The translations under genes and the position numbers were made by a program. Shown here one piece after another: positions 52,150 to 62,479 of a stretch of 64,000 bases of DNA (position 1 is its first letter; each line of letters opens with the position of its first letter). The stretch is from Deroplatys truncata (Eukaryota; Arthropoda; Insecta; Mantodea; Mantidae), in contig CM060983.1 of assembly GCA_030765065.1 (NCBI GenBank), forward strand, positions 49,350,067-49,414,066, read 5' to 3'. The notes beneath the pieces were generated by a model, which searched no databases, was not told the origin of the DNA, and worked only from the letters and a program-made list of their open reading frames with translations.

Positions 52150-53880
52150 TGAGTACGTATAGATGATTTTGAAGAATCTTGATTGATTTTTAATGGCAAA
52201 AACTGCAATATTGCGCATAAAATTGGGCTTGAGATTGCACCACTGGGCTTTTCCTATACCCAGAGGTGTTAAATATTGTGGAAAGGACTATTGCGTAGGA
52301 GCTAGGAATTGAATAGAATCACCGCCACATATGTTAACAATTTATTATAAAGTGTTACATTTGCTAACAATACCATCATCAGCTTGCTTTAACATTTTAA
52401 AAGTTGTTTGATTTACAAATAATATGCTCGGAGACGACAATGTAATGTACTATTTCAACTTTTTGCAATTTAAGTTGCCGTACAAATCGAGAATATTTCT
52501 GAAATAGCGACGAATACAATGCAATGTTACACGAAGTAAACAATATAAATGCTTCTCCCGTAAATGTGAATTTAGAAACACCAAGAGTAAAAAGGTTAAA
52601 TTTTGTAGCTTACCAAGCAGTTGAAAATAATTTAGAAAACGCCAAAAAGGTTACTCTTGGTGGCTTACGTCAAAGCTCGTCACCAAACAGAACGCAAGTC
52701 TGGTTGCTAGCCACTCGATCTCTGGCCGAAGAGTGCCTCTGCTGCCTGCCCAGGAGTTGGTGAGGTTGACCACGCGCTGGCGTTAGTGCCGTGAAGTAAA
52801 CTAGCCAATAGTAACTCTGCACGACGCTTTAAGTTGTGGAATGATGAATTACGTCATGCATGACATCTTTCTCGAAGCTTCGGATGTTAACTGTTTCTCT
52901 CGATGACCCACGTCATCATTTCCGAAGCATTGGGCCGTACTTGAGCTGGTTGCAAAAGCCATGACCAAGGGCACAAGATTGAACGGTTTGCAAAACTTAG
53001 TAAAGGAGTAGGTATTCTTGCCTATACCCAACCATCACCCATTTATCAACAATTTTTTATGATAATTTGTACTTCTGGTACACCCTGTAAAAAAGGTTGC
53101 CTGCGCAATGGTAAAATCTCATGAGTTTATTAACTGCTGGGATGAGACAGGAACGGTTTTGATAGGTTGATTTTCTGTTGAGACTGCCAGGGCTTGCAGG
53201 TGATGAAGGAATGTGTATTCTCTCTCCACGCCCATCCCTTCCGAGTACACATTATCCCTCAGCTTGCAAAACAGGTTTTCCTGCTGATGGTATATAGTAA
53301 TTACTCTGTAGCCTGCTGCAATGGAATGTCACGCTTCCGATTAGTTATATTTTAATAAGTGAGATAATTTCTATGCATATCGTAAGACCAGGCAAATTCT
53401 CCACAAATTACTCTGCTATTACGTGCCAATGTGTCATTACATTCATCTTGGAAGTGCTTCCTAAGGCAAATACCGCCAGCTTCACGATTCCGTGTTTGAC
53501 GAATTGAACCATTATAGCATTGAGTTGGTTCCTCTCAATTGCTAGGCGAGATTTGATACAGATATTACAGATAAGTTGGTAACTTGAGGTAGGAAGGTAT
53601 ATCTGATGTATTTGTATTGCATCTTTGAAAGATCGTGAACTTAATGGACACTGGAACTAAATTTTCTAAATTTGAAAATTGGCGCACTTAATATGAGTAA
53701 ATAGAAATGCTTCAAGCTCTAGCTCAAATAGTTTCTCATATAATAGAATTAAATATTTGTAATTAGCGAAAAAATGCAAAAGTTCTAAAACTGCCTTGTA
53801 CATTCAGATATGTCAGAGAAGTATGATAGTGACATTTTCTAATACATTCATACAGTGAAAATAAATGTAAAGATTTGATT
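52150..53880. other. No recognised feature; longest unassigned block
   Basis: About 1.7 kb with no repeat-family match. A 79-codon ORF at 52524-52763 and a 60-codon one at 52849-53031 have no domain. It could be single-copy intergenic DNA. Confidence 0.45.
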
Positions 53881-53881
53881 G

Positions 53882-54216
53882 AAGGGGACAAGGTAGCTGA
53901 ACACATGGAAATTACACCTTAAGTGTGTTAAATTACCACTGCTCTTAATGGGTTTTCCTGAAATTTTTATGAATTATTTATACATCCTACAATAATTTCA
54001 AGTGGTTGTTTGCATTGATAGCTTATGTAGTTCAGTCCCTAAAAATTATTTCATTCATCAGAAAAATAATAAAATTTACTCTTAAAACATGTGAATTCAT
54101 GTACCTTTTTCTACGATACTACCTGCAATACACTTTTGCATGCTTGTTCTTAGTATAATCAGCTATCTTCTGTACCTCAGTTATTTAGTTACGTATATCA
54201 GTTCCCTATAAATTGA
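53882..54216 (+). mobile_element. Family T element, 5' part
   Basis: AAGGGGACAAGGTAGCTGAA matches the left end at 24113. ACACATGGAAATTACACCTT, TGATAGCTTATGTAGTTCAG and ACTCTTAAAACATGTGAATT follow in the same order as at 24130-24340. It stops at 54216, where an R1 copy begins, so the right end is lost. Confidence 0.75.
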
Positions 54217-54857
54217 AAAAAATCTGATATGTTACACTCATATGACTTTCTCTACTCTTGTACAAACTATTTTTACAAACACTTATTCTCCATATGCTTC
54301 ATGTTAATCGAGATGTTTATCTTATTGCTAATGCAAGGGGAATTGGTAGGGTTTAAGTGATAGTCAGATATTTTAAGAGCTGGTTGCTATGTGCAGTATT
54401 CCATTCTCTTTGTATGTCCAGGACAAAAAAATGAACAACGAATTCCCATTTGAGAAAAAGTATAAGTATTACAAAATTTAAGGGAATAACAAGCAATATC
54501 CTGGAAAATGGTTCACTCAACAACAAAAATGTATATGACATAAATTGTGTATTTTAACGCGATCTACATTTTGTGTGTTGCACATAGCAACCAGCTATTA
54601 CGAGATATGTCTATGCTTAAAGGCTACTGTATTTCTATATTACCCTTGCAAATACAAAATAAGGGGAACATAGTAGGACTTAAGTGATAGTCAAATATTT
54701 TTAGAACTGGTCGCTATGTGTAAAATGTAATTCACTTTGCATGTCAAAAGATCGTTTCTGCAAATGTTTATCTGAATTAATATGAAATAGATGGAGAATA
54801 AGAGTTTGTAAAAATAGTTTGTACAAGAGTAGAGAAAGTCATGTGAGTGTAACACCT
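54217..54857. repeat. R1 inverted pair
   Basis: 54217-54575 is forward R1 (AAATCTGATATGTTACACTC to GCGATCTACATTTTGTG). 54585-54857 is reverse (GCACATAGCAACCAGC through GTTTGTACAAGAGTAGAGAA then AGTCATGTGAGTGTAACAC). The outer 60-70 bp of both arms pair perfectly or nearly so. The palindromic 3' ends of both units are missing, so only the 5' ends face outward. Confidence 0.8.
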
Positions 54858-55594
54858 TCCCTTTGGAGCAAACTGTTAAAATGCCAAATTATTTTCTAAG
54901 TGAGATCTTAATATTCTTTAATTATTCGATATTCAAGATATTCAAGAATCGATTTGGCCATTCTTTCGTGAAAAAGTGACACAAACAAACAATTTAACAG
55001 TGGAATTTTTAGCTTAAACTTACAAATTAGTATAACTATTTATAATCGAGAATTTAAGTTTAGGAATTTATTATATACGTATAATTACATACCATATTTA
55101 TATAAAACTTCCAGGATTTTTCTTATACTGCAAGATTAATCAGTCAATGAGATTTTCGTAGTTCAAGCTTAATATGTTAAAAAGTGAATACTCTGTTGAA
55201 ATGATAAATAACAGATTAGAATGTTATGTTTCAGATAGTCTTTTCCTTCCTTAGGAGTAACACCAAAGACTTTTCACAGATCTAATGTTTACAAGACACA
55301 CAGTTATAGTTGCACGCGCCTTACAATATACCAAGAATCACAAAATTTCAGAATTATATTTACCAAGTAGCTGGATTGTGCATCTCAGTGTCACCAACTC
55401 ACCTGTAAAGAAAATAAGAAAAATGTAGTATATTAAACACATTATTTTGAAGGACAGTACTTTAGGAAAAAATAGTTTGTGATAATGGTACCATACTGAT
55501 ATCTCGTACTGCACCTTAAATGACATTCTCCTGCGCCGACTTTACGTTTTTTTAATATGCTGTTGTTTTTTGTTTTGTTTTGTTTATCTTACCG
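54858..55594. other. No recognised feature
   Basis: AT-rich unassigned sequence. No ORF with a domain and no repeat match. Confidence 0.5.
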
Positions 55595-55735
55595 CATATT
55601 ACACATACAACACGCAAGTACAAACTCCCATGCCTATGGCGGGACTCGAACCCGCGACCTTCAACGTGACGGAGCGCCGAAGCTATACGCTCCAGCGAAC
55701 ATGGCTACGAGGGCCGGCTGTTCACAGACAAATGA
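55595..55735 (-). mobile_element. tRNA-like SINE head
   Basis: On the minus strand CCCTCGTAGCCATGTTCGCT then GGAGCGTATAGCTTCGGC is an A-box region, and GAAGGTCGCGGGTTCGAGTC then CCGCC is a strong B box. It lies directly before an R1 3' end. The plus-strand ORF reading MAGLEPATFNVTERR is the usual false protein produced by antisense tRNA-like heads. Confidence 0.65.
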
Positions 55736-55876
55736 AGTGTCCTTTTTCTAAAACTGCTTTACTTTTTAGTCGAAGAGCTCAAAAACATGCTTTTCCGGTG
55801 AAATCTCGGTGTCGAATTTTTGGGTGGAATGCAACACCTATTTACTATAAGCAACTAATAGAGAAAGTAAATATGG
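55736..55876 (+). repeat. R1 3' end fragment
   Basis: CCTTTTTCTAAAACTGCTTT, TCCGGTGAAATCTCGGTGTC, GAATTTTTGGGTGGAATGCA and TACTATAAGCAACTAATAGA then GAAAGTAAATATGG are the R1 terminal 140 bp. The 5' remainder is absent, replaced by the tRNA-like SINE. Confidence 0.75.
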
Positions 55877-55914
55877 GTTTTAGACAGCTGGCACTAAAAT
55901 ATTGAGCCCTCCTA

Positions 55915-56713
55915 TTAAAAATCTGATGTTACATTCACATAACTTTCTCTAACCTCGATCGTTTATTAAAAGGGATTCAAATTATTCTTACGAAAGTTTA
56001 TTTTTCTATCTACTACATTTTAATCCATTTCGTTATAGATACAAAGGAAACAGCGATAATCAAATGTATAAGAACTGGACGCTATATACTGGCCTTAAAA
56101 TTCATACTGTTTCCATGACATCGCGAGAAACAGCTGAAAATCGACAGAGAATGAAAGTATCGAACAATTTCAAACATTAATATCGGGTATCTCGGAAATG
56201 GATGATGCTACAAAAAAGTTATTTGGAATAACTTGTGTGATTTATAAACAGATCTACAGCGTTTTCGTCAAACGCTTAACGTTTACTAGTTATGCAGTAA
56301 GACTTCCTCCCGAATGAAGAGGACTTCACAGCTATTTCCAGAAAGTTCAAGATATATATTTCATTTGCCATATAAAATTATTTAATACATGGTATTATAG
56401 TTAAATCGTTAGTTATTTTCCAGTAAAACAAATAATTCGAAAAATGTTCCATGTAAAGAACAGTTTGGGGTGGGGGATTTTCTTGAAAATCTTCGTGTCG
56501 CATCTTTGAAAGACACTGAACCTAAATACCAAGTTTAGTATTTATCCGACTTTTCGTTTTTGAGTTATGGTGTTCAAAGGCATACACACGCGTACTTTTT
56601 TTCTAAAAACTCTTTTTTATAGGTGTCCTCAAAACATGTATTTGCGGTGAAATTTCGGAATCAAAGTTTTGGGTGGAATGCAATATCTGAGTACGTGGTG
56701 GAGAGAGTTAAAA
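55915..56713 (+). repeat. R1b repeat, reference full-length forward copy
   Basis: From AAAAATCTGATGTTACATTC to GAGTACGTGGTGGAGAGAGT then TAAAA. It includes a single unit of the segment expanded at 31230-32010 (CATGACATCGCGAGAAACAG at about 56115), GGGTATCTCGGAAATGGATG, GGTGGGGGATTTTCTTGAAA, the microsatellite position with only GGCATACACACGCGTAC, and GGTGAAATTTCGGAATCAAA. It is the best forward R1b example and lacks CA expansion. Confidence 0.87.
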
Positions 56714-56977
56714 TTTAATACCATAACACTCAGTGGAATACAATTTTTATAACATTCCACTGTTACCACCCTTTTTTTTTGCGATGGAAATTATATGGAA
56801 ATTAAGCGGAGACCTTTTATCAATAAATGTTATGGCAGGTTAGAATGATTGGGTAATGGATTCTGCAAGGCCAGAAGAAATTTTGCACGCAGCGGAGAGG
56901 ATTTCTCTGCACAAGGAATTATTATTAATATTACAAACTGTAACCATTGCACAATCAACATCACGCTTTCATCAAAG

Positions 56978-56979
<2 letters not shown>

Positions 56980-57046
<67 letters not shown>
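56980..57046. repeat. (AAT)n microsatellite
   Basis: An uninterrupted AAT trinucleotide run of about 22 repeats. It gives the poly-Asn stretch of a spurious 66-codon ORF. Confidence 0.97.
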
Positions 57047-57048
<2 letters not shown>

Positions 57049-57130
57049 TTAAATAGACTACATATTAATTATTAATAAAGGTATTCTTACAGTTATTTTG
57101 TTGATTATTTTTGCCACAATCTTCCATATA

Positions 57131-57869
57131 CAGGTAGAGCCAAAAAACTACGAACCGGCTGCGCGGGTTTTTCCTGTCCGCCTCCTCGGCGCTCGTTGCC
57201 GCTATCATAGAAAGGCGCGGATGAAACCATACAAGATTTTTAAAACTACTTTTAGAGGCTTTACTTATTAACTTTATGAAAGGAGGTGCTGAAACTGGCC
57301 AGCGTCGTTGTCTATATATTGTCTCTTTAGGAAACTATCCATCACTAGCCGTAGTTCATGTTGAGAAATGCTGGCAATTTCCTGGCGGATGTTTTGTTTT
57401 AATTCTTCCAGGGTGTGTGGGTTTGTCTTGTACATTTAATGTTTTAAGTTACCCCAGAGATAGAAATCGCAGGGGGTAGGTCGAGGGACCGAGGGGGCCA
57501 CAAATCTCTACTAATAATTCTGTCGTCAAACACACTTTCAATTGTTCTCCATTAAATATTGCCCGTATGAGCTGTTGCAGAGTCTTGTTGAAAAAAGACA
57601 AAATCACGCTCCCTTCTGTTAATTCTCTAAAAACATGGGGAAAAATTGAATTCACGTATGCACGGCTTCAACTATTGATCGAAAAAAAATTGGCCCTATA
57701 ACTCTTTCTAGCCACAACGACGCTGGCCAGTTTCATCATTTCCTGTTGGTAAGTAAATAAAAGTAGTTTCATCCGCACCTTTCTATGGTAGCGGCAGACG
57801 CAACGAGCGCCGAAGACGCGGACAGGAAAAGCGCCGCGCAGCCGGTTCGTAGTTTTTTGGCTCTCTCTG
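57131..57869 (-). mobile_element. Long-TIR DNA transposon remnant with transposase C-terminal relic
   Basis: Terminal inverted repeats of about 85-100 bp: the left has AGAGCCAAAAAACTACGAAC then CGGCTGCGCGG and TTTTTCCTGTCCGCC; the right, reverse complemented, has the same plus GCGCTTTTCCTGTCCGCG. CGGCGCTCGTTGC and AGAAAGGTGCGGATGAAAC also pair. Inside, the minus strand carries decayed coding sequence: a stretch like WPPRSLDLPPAISISGVT (compare WPPRSPDLTPCDFFLWGY of DDE transposases in the IS630/Tc1/mariner superfamily) and VQDKPTHPGRIKTKHPPGN, like the following region. Only about 200 residues could fit and frames are broken. I could not establish a target duplication. Confidence 0.75.
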
Positions 57870-58926
57870 TTTTATAGAATATTATGATAGTGAAGTGAAC
57901 ATATTTTCAGCACTGGTGCTGTGAAGATCAAACAACAACGAAGGCCAAACAGCAACAGACTAGAGATCACCATTGCGCATATCTGAATGTACACAGCTAT
58001 TTCCACACGATTTCAGCTGGATCCTTTATCATTTAATATTCAGGGCTATCTTACAACAGTATATGACTAACACATGTTAAAAGTAGTTTATTTCGCTCGT
58101 AGGATTAGTACTGGCAAAGTAAAGTTTCATTTTTAACTTTTATCATAAATCACTATTGTTGCCTACATAACCAGATTATTCCATCACTGCTAACTATCCC
58201 AAAAAGGGTCTTAAATGACTTCTGAACACAAAACTCAACATGGAATTTAAAAATACAATCCTCAAAGTTGTAATAATAATTTGTCAACATTTTCAAGAAT
58301 GTCTAAATTTCTCCTATGCACTCCTTGAACGCATTTGAATTTCTTTGACTGTAATTTAAAATATGGCCCGCAGAGCTCTCATTAAGACCGCAGACGAACG
58401 CGGTACAGAGCACAGCGCCCGTTTGCAAGTGCACTGCTAACGATATGAAGGGAACATAACGAAGGCAGACAGTTTGTGCGGGTAAATTGGTTATTTTCTG
58501 CACGCTCCACTACAAAACCGCCATGGTGACACGGTTCCCTCCAAGCGTTCTCTATGCCAGGGAGTGCAATAACTTCTCTCCGTCCTCTTTGTCACGTCGT
58601 GTTGGTTCGTTACTCGATGAGGCAGAATAAACTTCATATAGATGTAATGCACTAGCGATCGAACTGTTCGTATACAGAATTTGGAATCGGGGCGCACTTG
58701 GGCGAAGTCTACGTGATGACTATGTCTTCGGTTATTTAAAGTTGAGTGAAATATTGATTCAGTTAAAACTAAAAATGCAAATATTTTCTAATATTCCAGC
58801 ACAAACCATTTAATAATAATAATAATCATAATAATAAATCGAAATTTTAAGAGTATATTACTATAAGAATACATATAAATCTCAACTTTTCCTTCTAAAC
58901 TAACTTCTTAACTAAGATTCAAGTAT
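57870..58926. other. No recognised feature
   Basis: Unassigned DNA between two DNA transposons. ORFs at 58303-58697 on the minus strand show no known domain. Confidence 0.5.
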
Positions 58927-58928
58927 TA

Positions 58929-60021
58929 CGAGGGCAGTCCCAGAAGTACCCGACCTGACGTATATAAAGCTTAAGTTTTAAGTTTGACGATGCTACGTTG
59001 TTTACTAATTCTTTGGCAGCAATTAATACTGAACGCTCTCAGGAATTTGTAAACATGGATAAAACTGACCATCGTTATGTGATACAATATTTCCATTTGA
59101 AAGGTCTTAGTCCAACTAATATTAAAGCTGAGTCAGATTCTACTCTGGGGGAGTCTGCTGCTTCGTTTACAACAGTAAAATATTGGGTGGCAGAGTTTAA
59201 GCGAGGCGTACGAGCTACCAAGACGAACACGCAGTGGTCGACCAAGTGAGGTGACCACGCCAGAAATTGTGAAGAAAATCCACAAAATGGTATTGGATGA
59301 CCGTCGACTGAAAGTGCGCGAGCTAGCAGACATCGTAGGCATTTCAAAAAGTTCCGTACGTGGCATACTAACTGAAAATTTAGACACGAGAAAGCTGTGC
59401 ACAACTAGGGTGCCTCGTTTACTCACAATGGAACAAAAGCAGCGACGTGAGGATGTTTCAGACGAGTGTTTGGTGATGTTTCGCTGCAATAAAGTCAAGA
59501 TTTTGTGTCGATTCATAACCATGGATGAAACATGCGTCCATCACTTCACACCTGAGACGAAGGAACAGACACAAGTCGTTTGAAAGGCTAGAATAAGCTC
59601 CAAAGAAGGCGAAGACATTTCTACACATTTAGCGAAAAAGAAAGTTCTGTTTCATCAAAACAATGCATCAGTTCACACATCCATCATCACCATGGTCAAA
59701 ATCAATGAGTTAAAGCTCGAATTGCTTCCTCATGCACCCTATTCGCCAGACTTAGCCCCCTCTGATTATTTTCTGTTTCCGAAGTTGAAGAAATAGCTTG
59801 ATGGTAAAAGATTTGCCAACAATGAAGAGGTGGAGTCGGCAGTTGATGGCTATTTTGCAGAACTCGACAGATCTCACTATAACTAGGGTATCGAAGCTAT
59901 TGAACATCTCTGGGAAAAGTATATCGAGCTGAAAGGAGACTATGTAGGGAAATAAAGATGTTTTTCCCCCAAATTAATTATGTTTTCTTTGTTAGATCGG
60001 GTACTTCTAGGACAGCCCTCG
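58929..60021 (+). mobile_element. mariner element with both ends, internally deleted
   Basis: TA at 58927-58928 and 60022-60023 flank inverted ends: left CGAGGGCAGTCCCAGAAGTA then CCCGAC; right, reverse complemented, CGAGGGCTGTCCTAGAAGTA then CCCGATC. Length is about 1,093 bp versus roughly 1.25-1.3 kb for typical mariners, consistent with the deletion seen in the transposase gene. Same lineage as the relic at 1229-1882. Confidence 0.94.
59055..59955 (+). pseudogene. mariner transposase, disrupted
   Basis: Starts MDKTDHRYVIQYFHLKGLSP at 59055, the mariner DNA-binding domain, and frameshifts near 59225 (one base lost in the DEHRSGRPSE linker). From 59251 it continues TTPEIVKKIHKMVLDDRRLK, a helix-turn-helix, then FITMDETCVHHFTPETKEQT with the first catalytic Asp. 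A TGA lies at 59581-59583, followed by a join from KARISSKEGED to KKKVLFHQNNASVHTS that omits about 60 residues. The second catalytic Asp is Asn (HQNNA for HQDNA). The third motif, PYSPDLAPSDYFLF, is intact, but TAG stops follow at 59794 and 59884 before the terminal CIELKGDY-like YIELKGDYVGK. It is catalytically dead by residue loss as well as by stops. Confidence 0.92.
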
Positions 60022-60249
60022 TATTTTCACAAAAATTCGTGACGATGTATACGGGCATGCACAATCGTGATTTTTACTTCGTAGGAAAAAACGTTGACTC
60101 TACCCTGCCAGTATCAGTTCTCTGTGTGACTGAAATACGGTTTGTACTCAAGGAAAGACTTAAACAGTGCAACATAATTCGGCCTTCTAGAGAAAGGTGT
60201 GAAGAATTATTTGCACGTGTCGTGAAACTGGACTCAGCTAAGACATTTA

Positions 60250-60947
60250 AGGCCCGTTCACTACCACCCGAGAACGGTAACCAAAACGGTAACGAGAACG
60301 GGAATGCATATCGATAATCATCTCGGTGGCATAGTCGATTTTGCGCATTGGGACCTCATTTGTTTTTAACTGACCAATGATATTTTTTCACCTACTCCCA
60401 TTTAGCCGACACAATGTGGGTTAGCCAACGTCAAAATTCGATAGAGTAAACATTATCTAAATGCATATCCATTACATTTCCGATCCCTCTAGTTTTTCCA
60501 TGCTTTCATTCCTTTATTTAATGGCATACATTAAAAGTTGTTTATTGTTCTTTGCTAATTTCTACCCTTTCTCGCTGTTCTTTGTAGCTTTTGCCATTGT
60601 TTTTGAGCCTATAGTCAGTTTTGAGTTGCATATACACAAACTACTGATGACTCTTTCACTATAACAACCAATGCTCAATGGATCTGAGGGTAGAACGCAT
60701 ATATACTACTATTTCTTCCAGTTTCATGTTTCCAGTTTGCGACTATAGATAGCACTAGCGGCTGATTCATATCACGGGCGCCTAGAATAAACAGTGAAGA
60801 GTCTAATATGCACAATATGAATCTAATATGCCGTGCCTGGGAACGAGAAAATTAAATCATCCCGTCGATTGTGAATGCTCCCATTTGAATACATGTATTT
60901 CAACTGTCTCGTTCTGGTTACCGTTCTCGTTGGCTGTGAACCAGCCT
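60250..60947. mobile_element. PIF/Harbinger-like MITE with TTA duplication
   Basis: Left end AGGCCCGTTCACTACCACCC then GAGAACGGTAACCAAAACGG. The right end, reverse complemented, is AGGCTGGTTCACAGCCAACG then AGAACGGTAACCAGAACGAG. About 35 bp pair with few mismatches. TTA at 60247-60249 and 60948-60950 is the direct duplication, matching the three-base TWA duplication of PIF/Harbinger elements. The 698-bp interior is AT-rich without transposase sequence, so it is non-autonomous. Superfamily placement rests on the duplication length and the GGCC.GTTCAC-type end. Confidence 0.8.
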
Positions 60948-60980
60948 TTATGTGAGGTTTCATAATTTCATCAGACATCA

Positions 60981-61820
60981 AAAATCGGATGTGTTACACT
61001 CATATGACTTTCTCCACTCTTGTACACGCTATTTTTAAAAACGCTTATTCTCCATATGCTTCATGTTAATCAAGATATCCAAATGTTAATCGTAATGCTA
61101 ATTTTCTTGTAGATGCAAGGAGAATTGCTAGGCTTTAACCTATAGTCAAATATTTTAAGAGCTGGTTGCTATGTGGAGCATTCCATTCCCTTTGCATGTC
61201 CAGGACAAAAAAATCAATAATGAATTTGAGAAAAAGTATAAGTATTGAAAAATTTAAAGGAATAACAAGCAATATCTCGAAAACGGCTCACTCAACAACA
61301 AAAATGTATATGATATAAATTGTGTATTTTAATGCGATCTACATTTTTGTATAGTAAAATGTTGTCTATTCCTTATGGTTTACCAGTTATGCAAAAGTCG
61401 TTCACAATGAAGAATACTTTTGGAGACATTTCCAGAAAATTCAAGATATACATTTCATTTCTCATGAAAATATCTTAAACATATGATATTTTAATCAAAA
61501 TCGTTAGAGGTATTTTTGAGAAAATTAAAATTTTCGAAAAATGTTCCATGTAAAGGGTAATCTGGGGTGGGGGGATTTTCTTGAAAACCTTCGTGTCGCA
61601 TCTATGAAAGATACTGAACCTAAATACCAAGTTTGGTGTTTATCCGACTCTTCGTTTCTGAGTTATGCTGTTCACAGATACACACACGCGAAAAAGTTTC
61701 CAAAAATCCTTTTTTGGATTCAGGGGGTCTCAAAACATGTATTTCCGGTGAAATCTCGGAATTTTTGGGTGGAATACAATACTTCCCCTACTTACTATAC
61801 GTAGTAGAGAAAGTAAAAAT
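60981..61820 (+). repeat. R1 repeat, full-length forward copy
   Basis: Starts AAAAATCGGATGTGTTACAC and ends TACTATACGTAGTAGAGAAA then GTAAAAATGG. Internal order is standard. The microsatellite position is CACAGATACACACACGCG at 61674, unexpanded. It begins 34 bp after the MITE. Confidence 0.88.
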
Positions 61821-61985
61821 GGAATATTTGTAGAAGAGTGTGTATAGAAAGTCGTGTGAATATAACATATCAGAATTTTCTATTTGGGGGCCTCAAAACT
61901 TTATTTTTGGTGAAATTTCGATTCGAATTCTTGCACTTCTTCTACCTGTTATAAAGTTAGATGGTAGAGAACGTCAAAGGGGATT
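61821..61985. repeat. R1b end fragments
   Basis: GTAGAAGAGTGTGTATAGAA then AGTCGTGTGAATATAACATA is a reverse R1b start; GGGGGCCTCAAAACTTTATT, TGGTGAAATTTCGATTCGAA and GATGGTAGAGAACGTC are a forward R1b end. Two short pieces thus meet within 60 bp. Confidence 0.6.
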
Positions 61986-62002
61986 TAACAGAGCAACCGT
62001 TA

Positions 62003-62477
62003 CTTTCTCTACTACGTATAGTAAGTAGGGGAAGTATTGTATTCCACCCAAAAATTCGATACCGTGATTTCACCTTTCAAAGATGCGACACGAAGATTTT
62101 CAAGAAAATCCCCCCACCCCAGATTACCCTTCACATGGAAAATTTTTCGAATAATTTTATTTTCTCCAAAATGGCTCTAACGATTTTGATTAAAATATCA
62201 TATGTTTAAAATATTTTCATGACAAATAAAATGTATATCTTGGATTTTCTGGGAATGTCTCCAAAACTCCTCTTGATTGTGAATGGCTTTTGCGTAACTG
62301 GTAAACTGAAAGAGATAGATAAAATTTTTGTACACAAAAAAATGCATGTCTCGTTAAAACATAATTTATGTCATACATATTTTTTTGTCGAGTGAACCAT
62401 TTCCGAATTATTCCTTGTTATTTGTTTGGATTTCCCAATACTTATAGTTTTTTCAAATGGTAATTCGTTTTTCTTTT
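62003..62477 (-). repeat. R1 repeat, partial reverse copy lacking the microsatellite
   Basis: Starts TTACTTTCTCTACTACGTAT with AGTAAGTAGGGG. It jumps after ATACCGTGATTTCACC directly to TTTCAAAGATGCGACACGAA, removing the segment with the microsatellite. It continues to TTTTTTCAAATGGTAATTCG and is cut at 62477, where the next R1 copy begins in the same orientation. Confidence 0.8.
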
Positions 62478-62479
62478 TT

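Noticed and set aside
55570..55905. 111-codon ORF beginning MFCFVYLTAYYTYNTQVQTP and containing MAGLEPATFNVTERR
   Set aside because: It reads antisense through a tRNA-like SINE head and then into R1 sequence. GLEPATF is a well-known false peptide from such heads.
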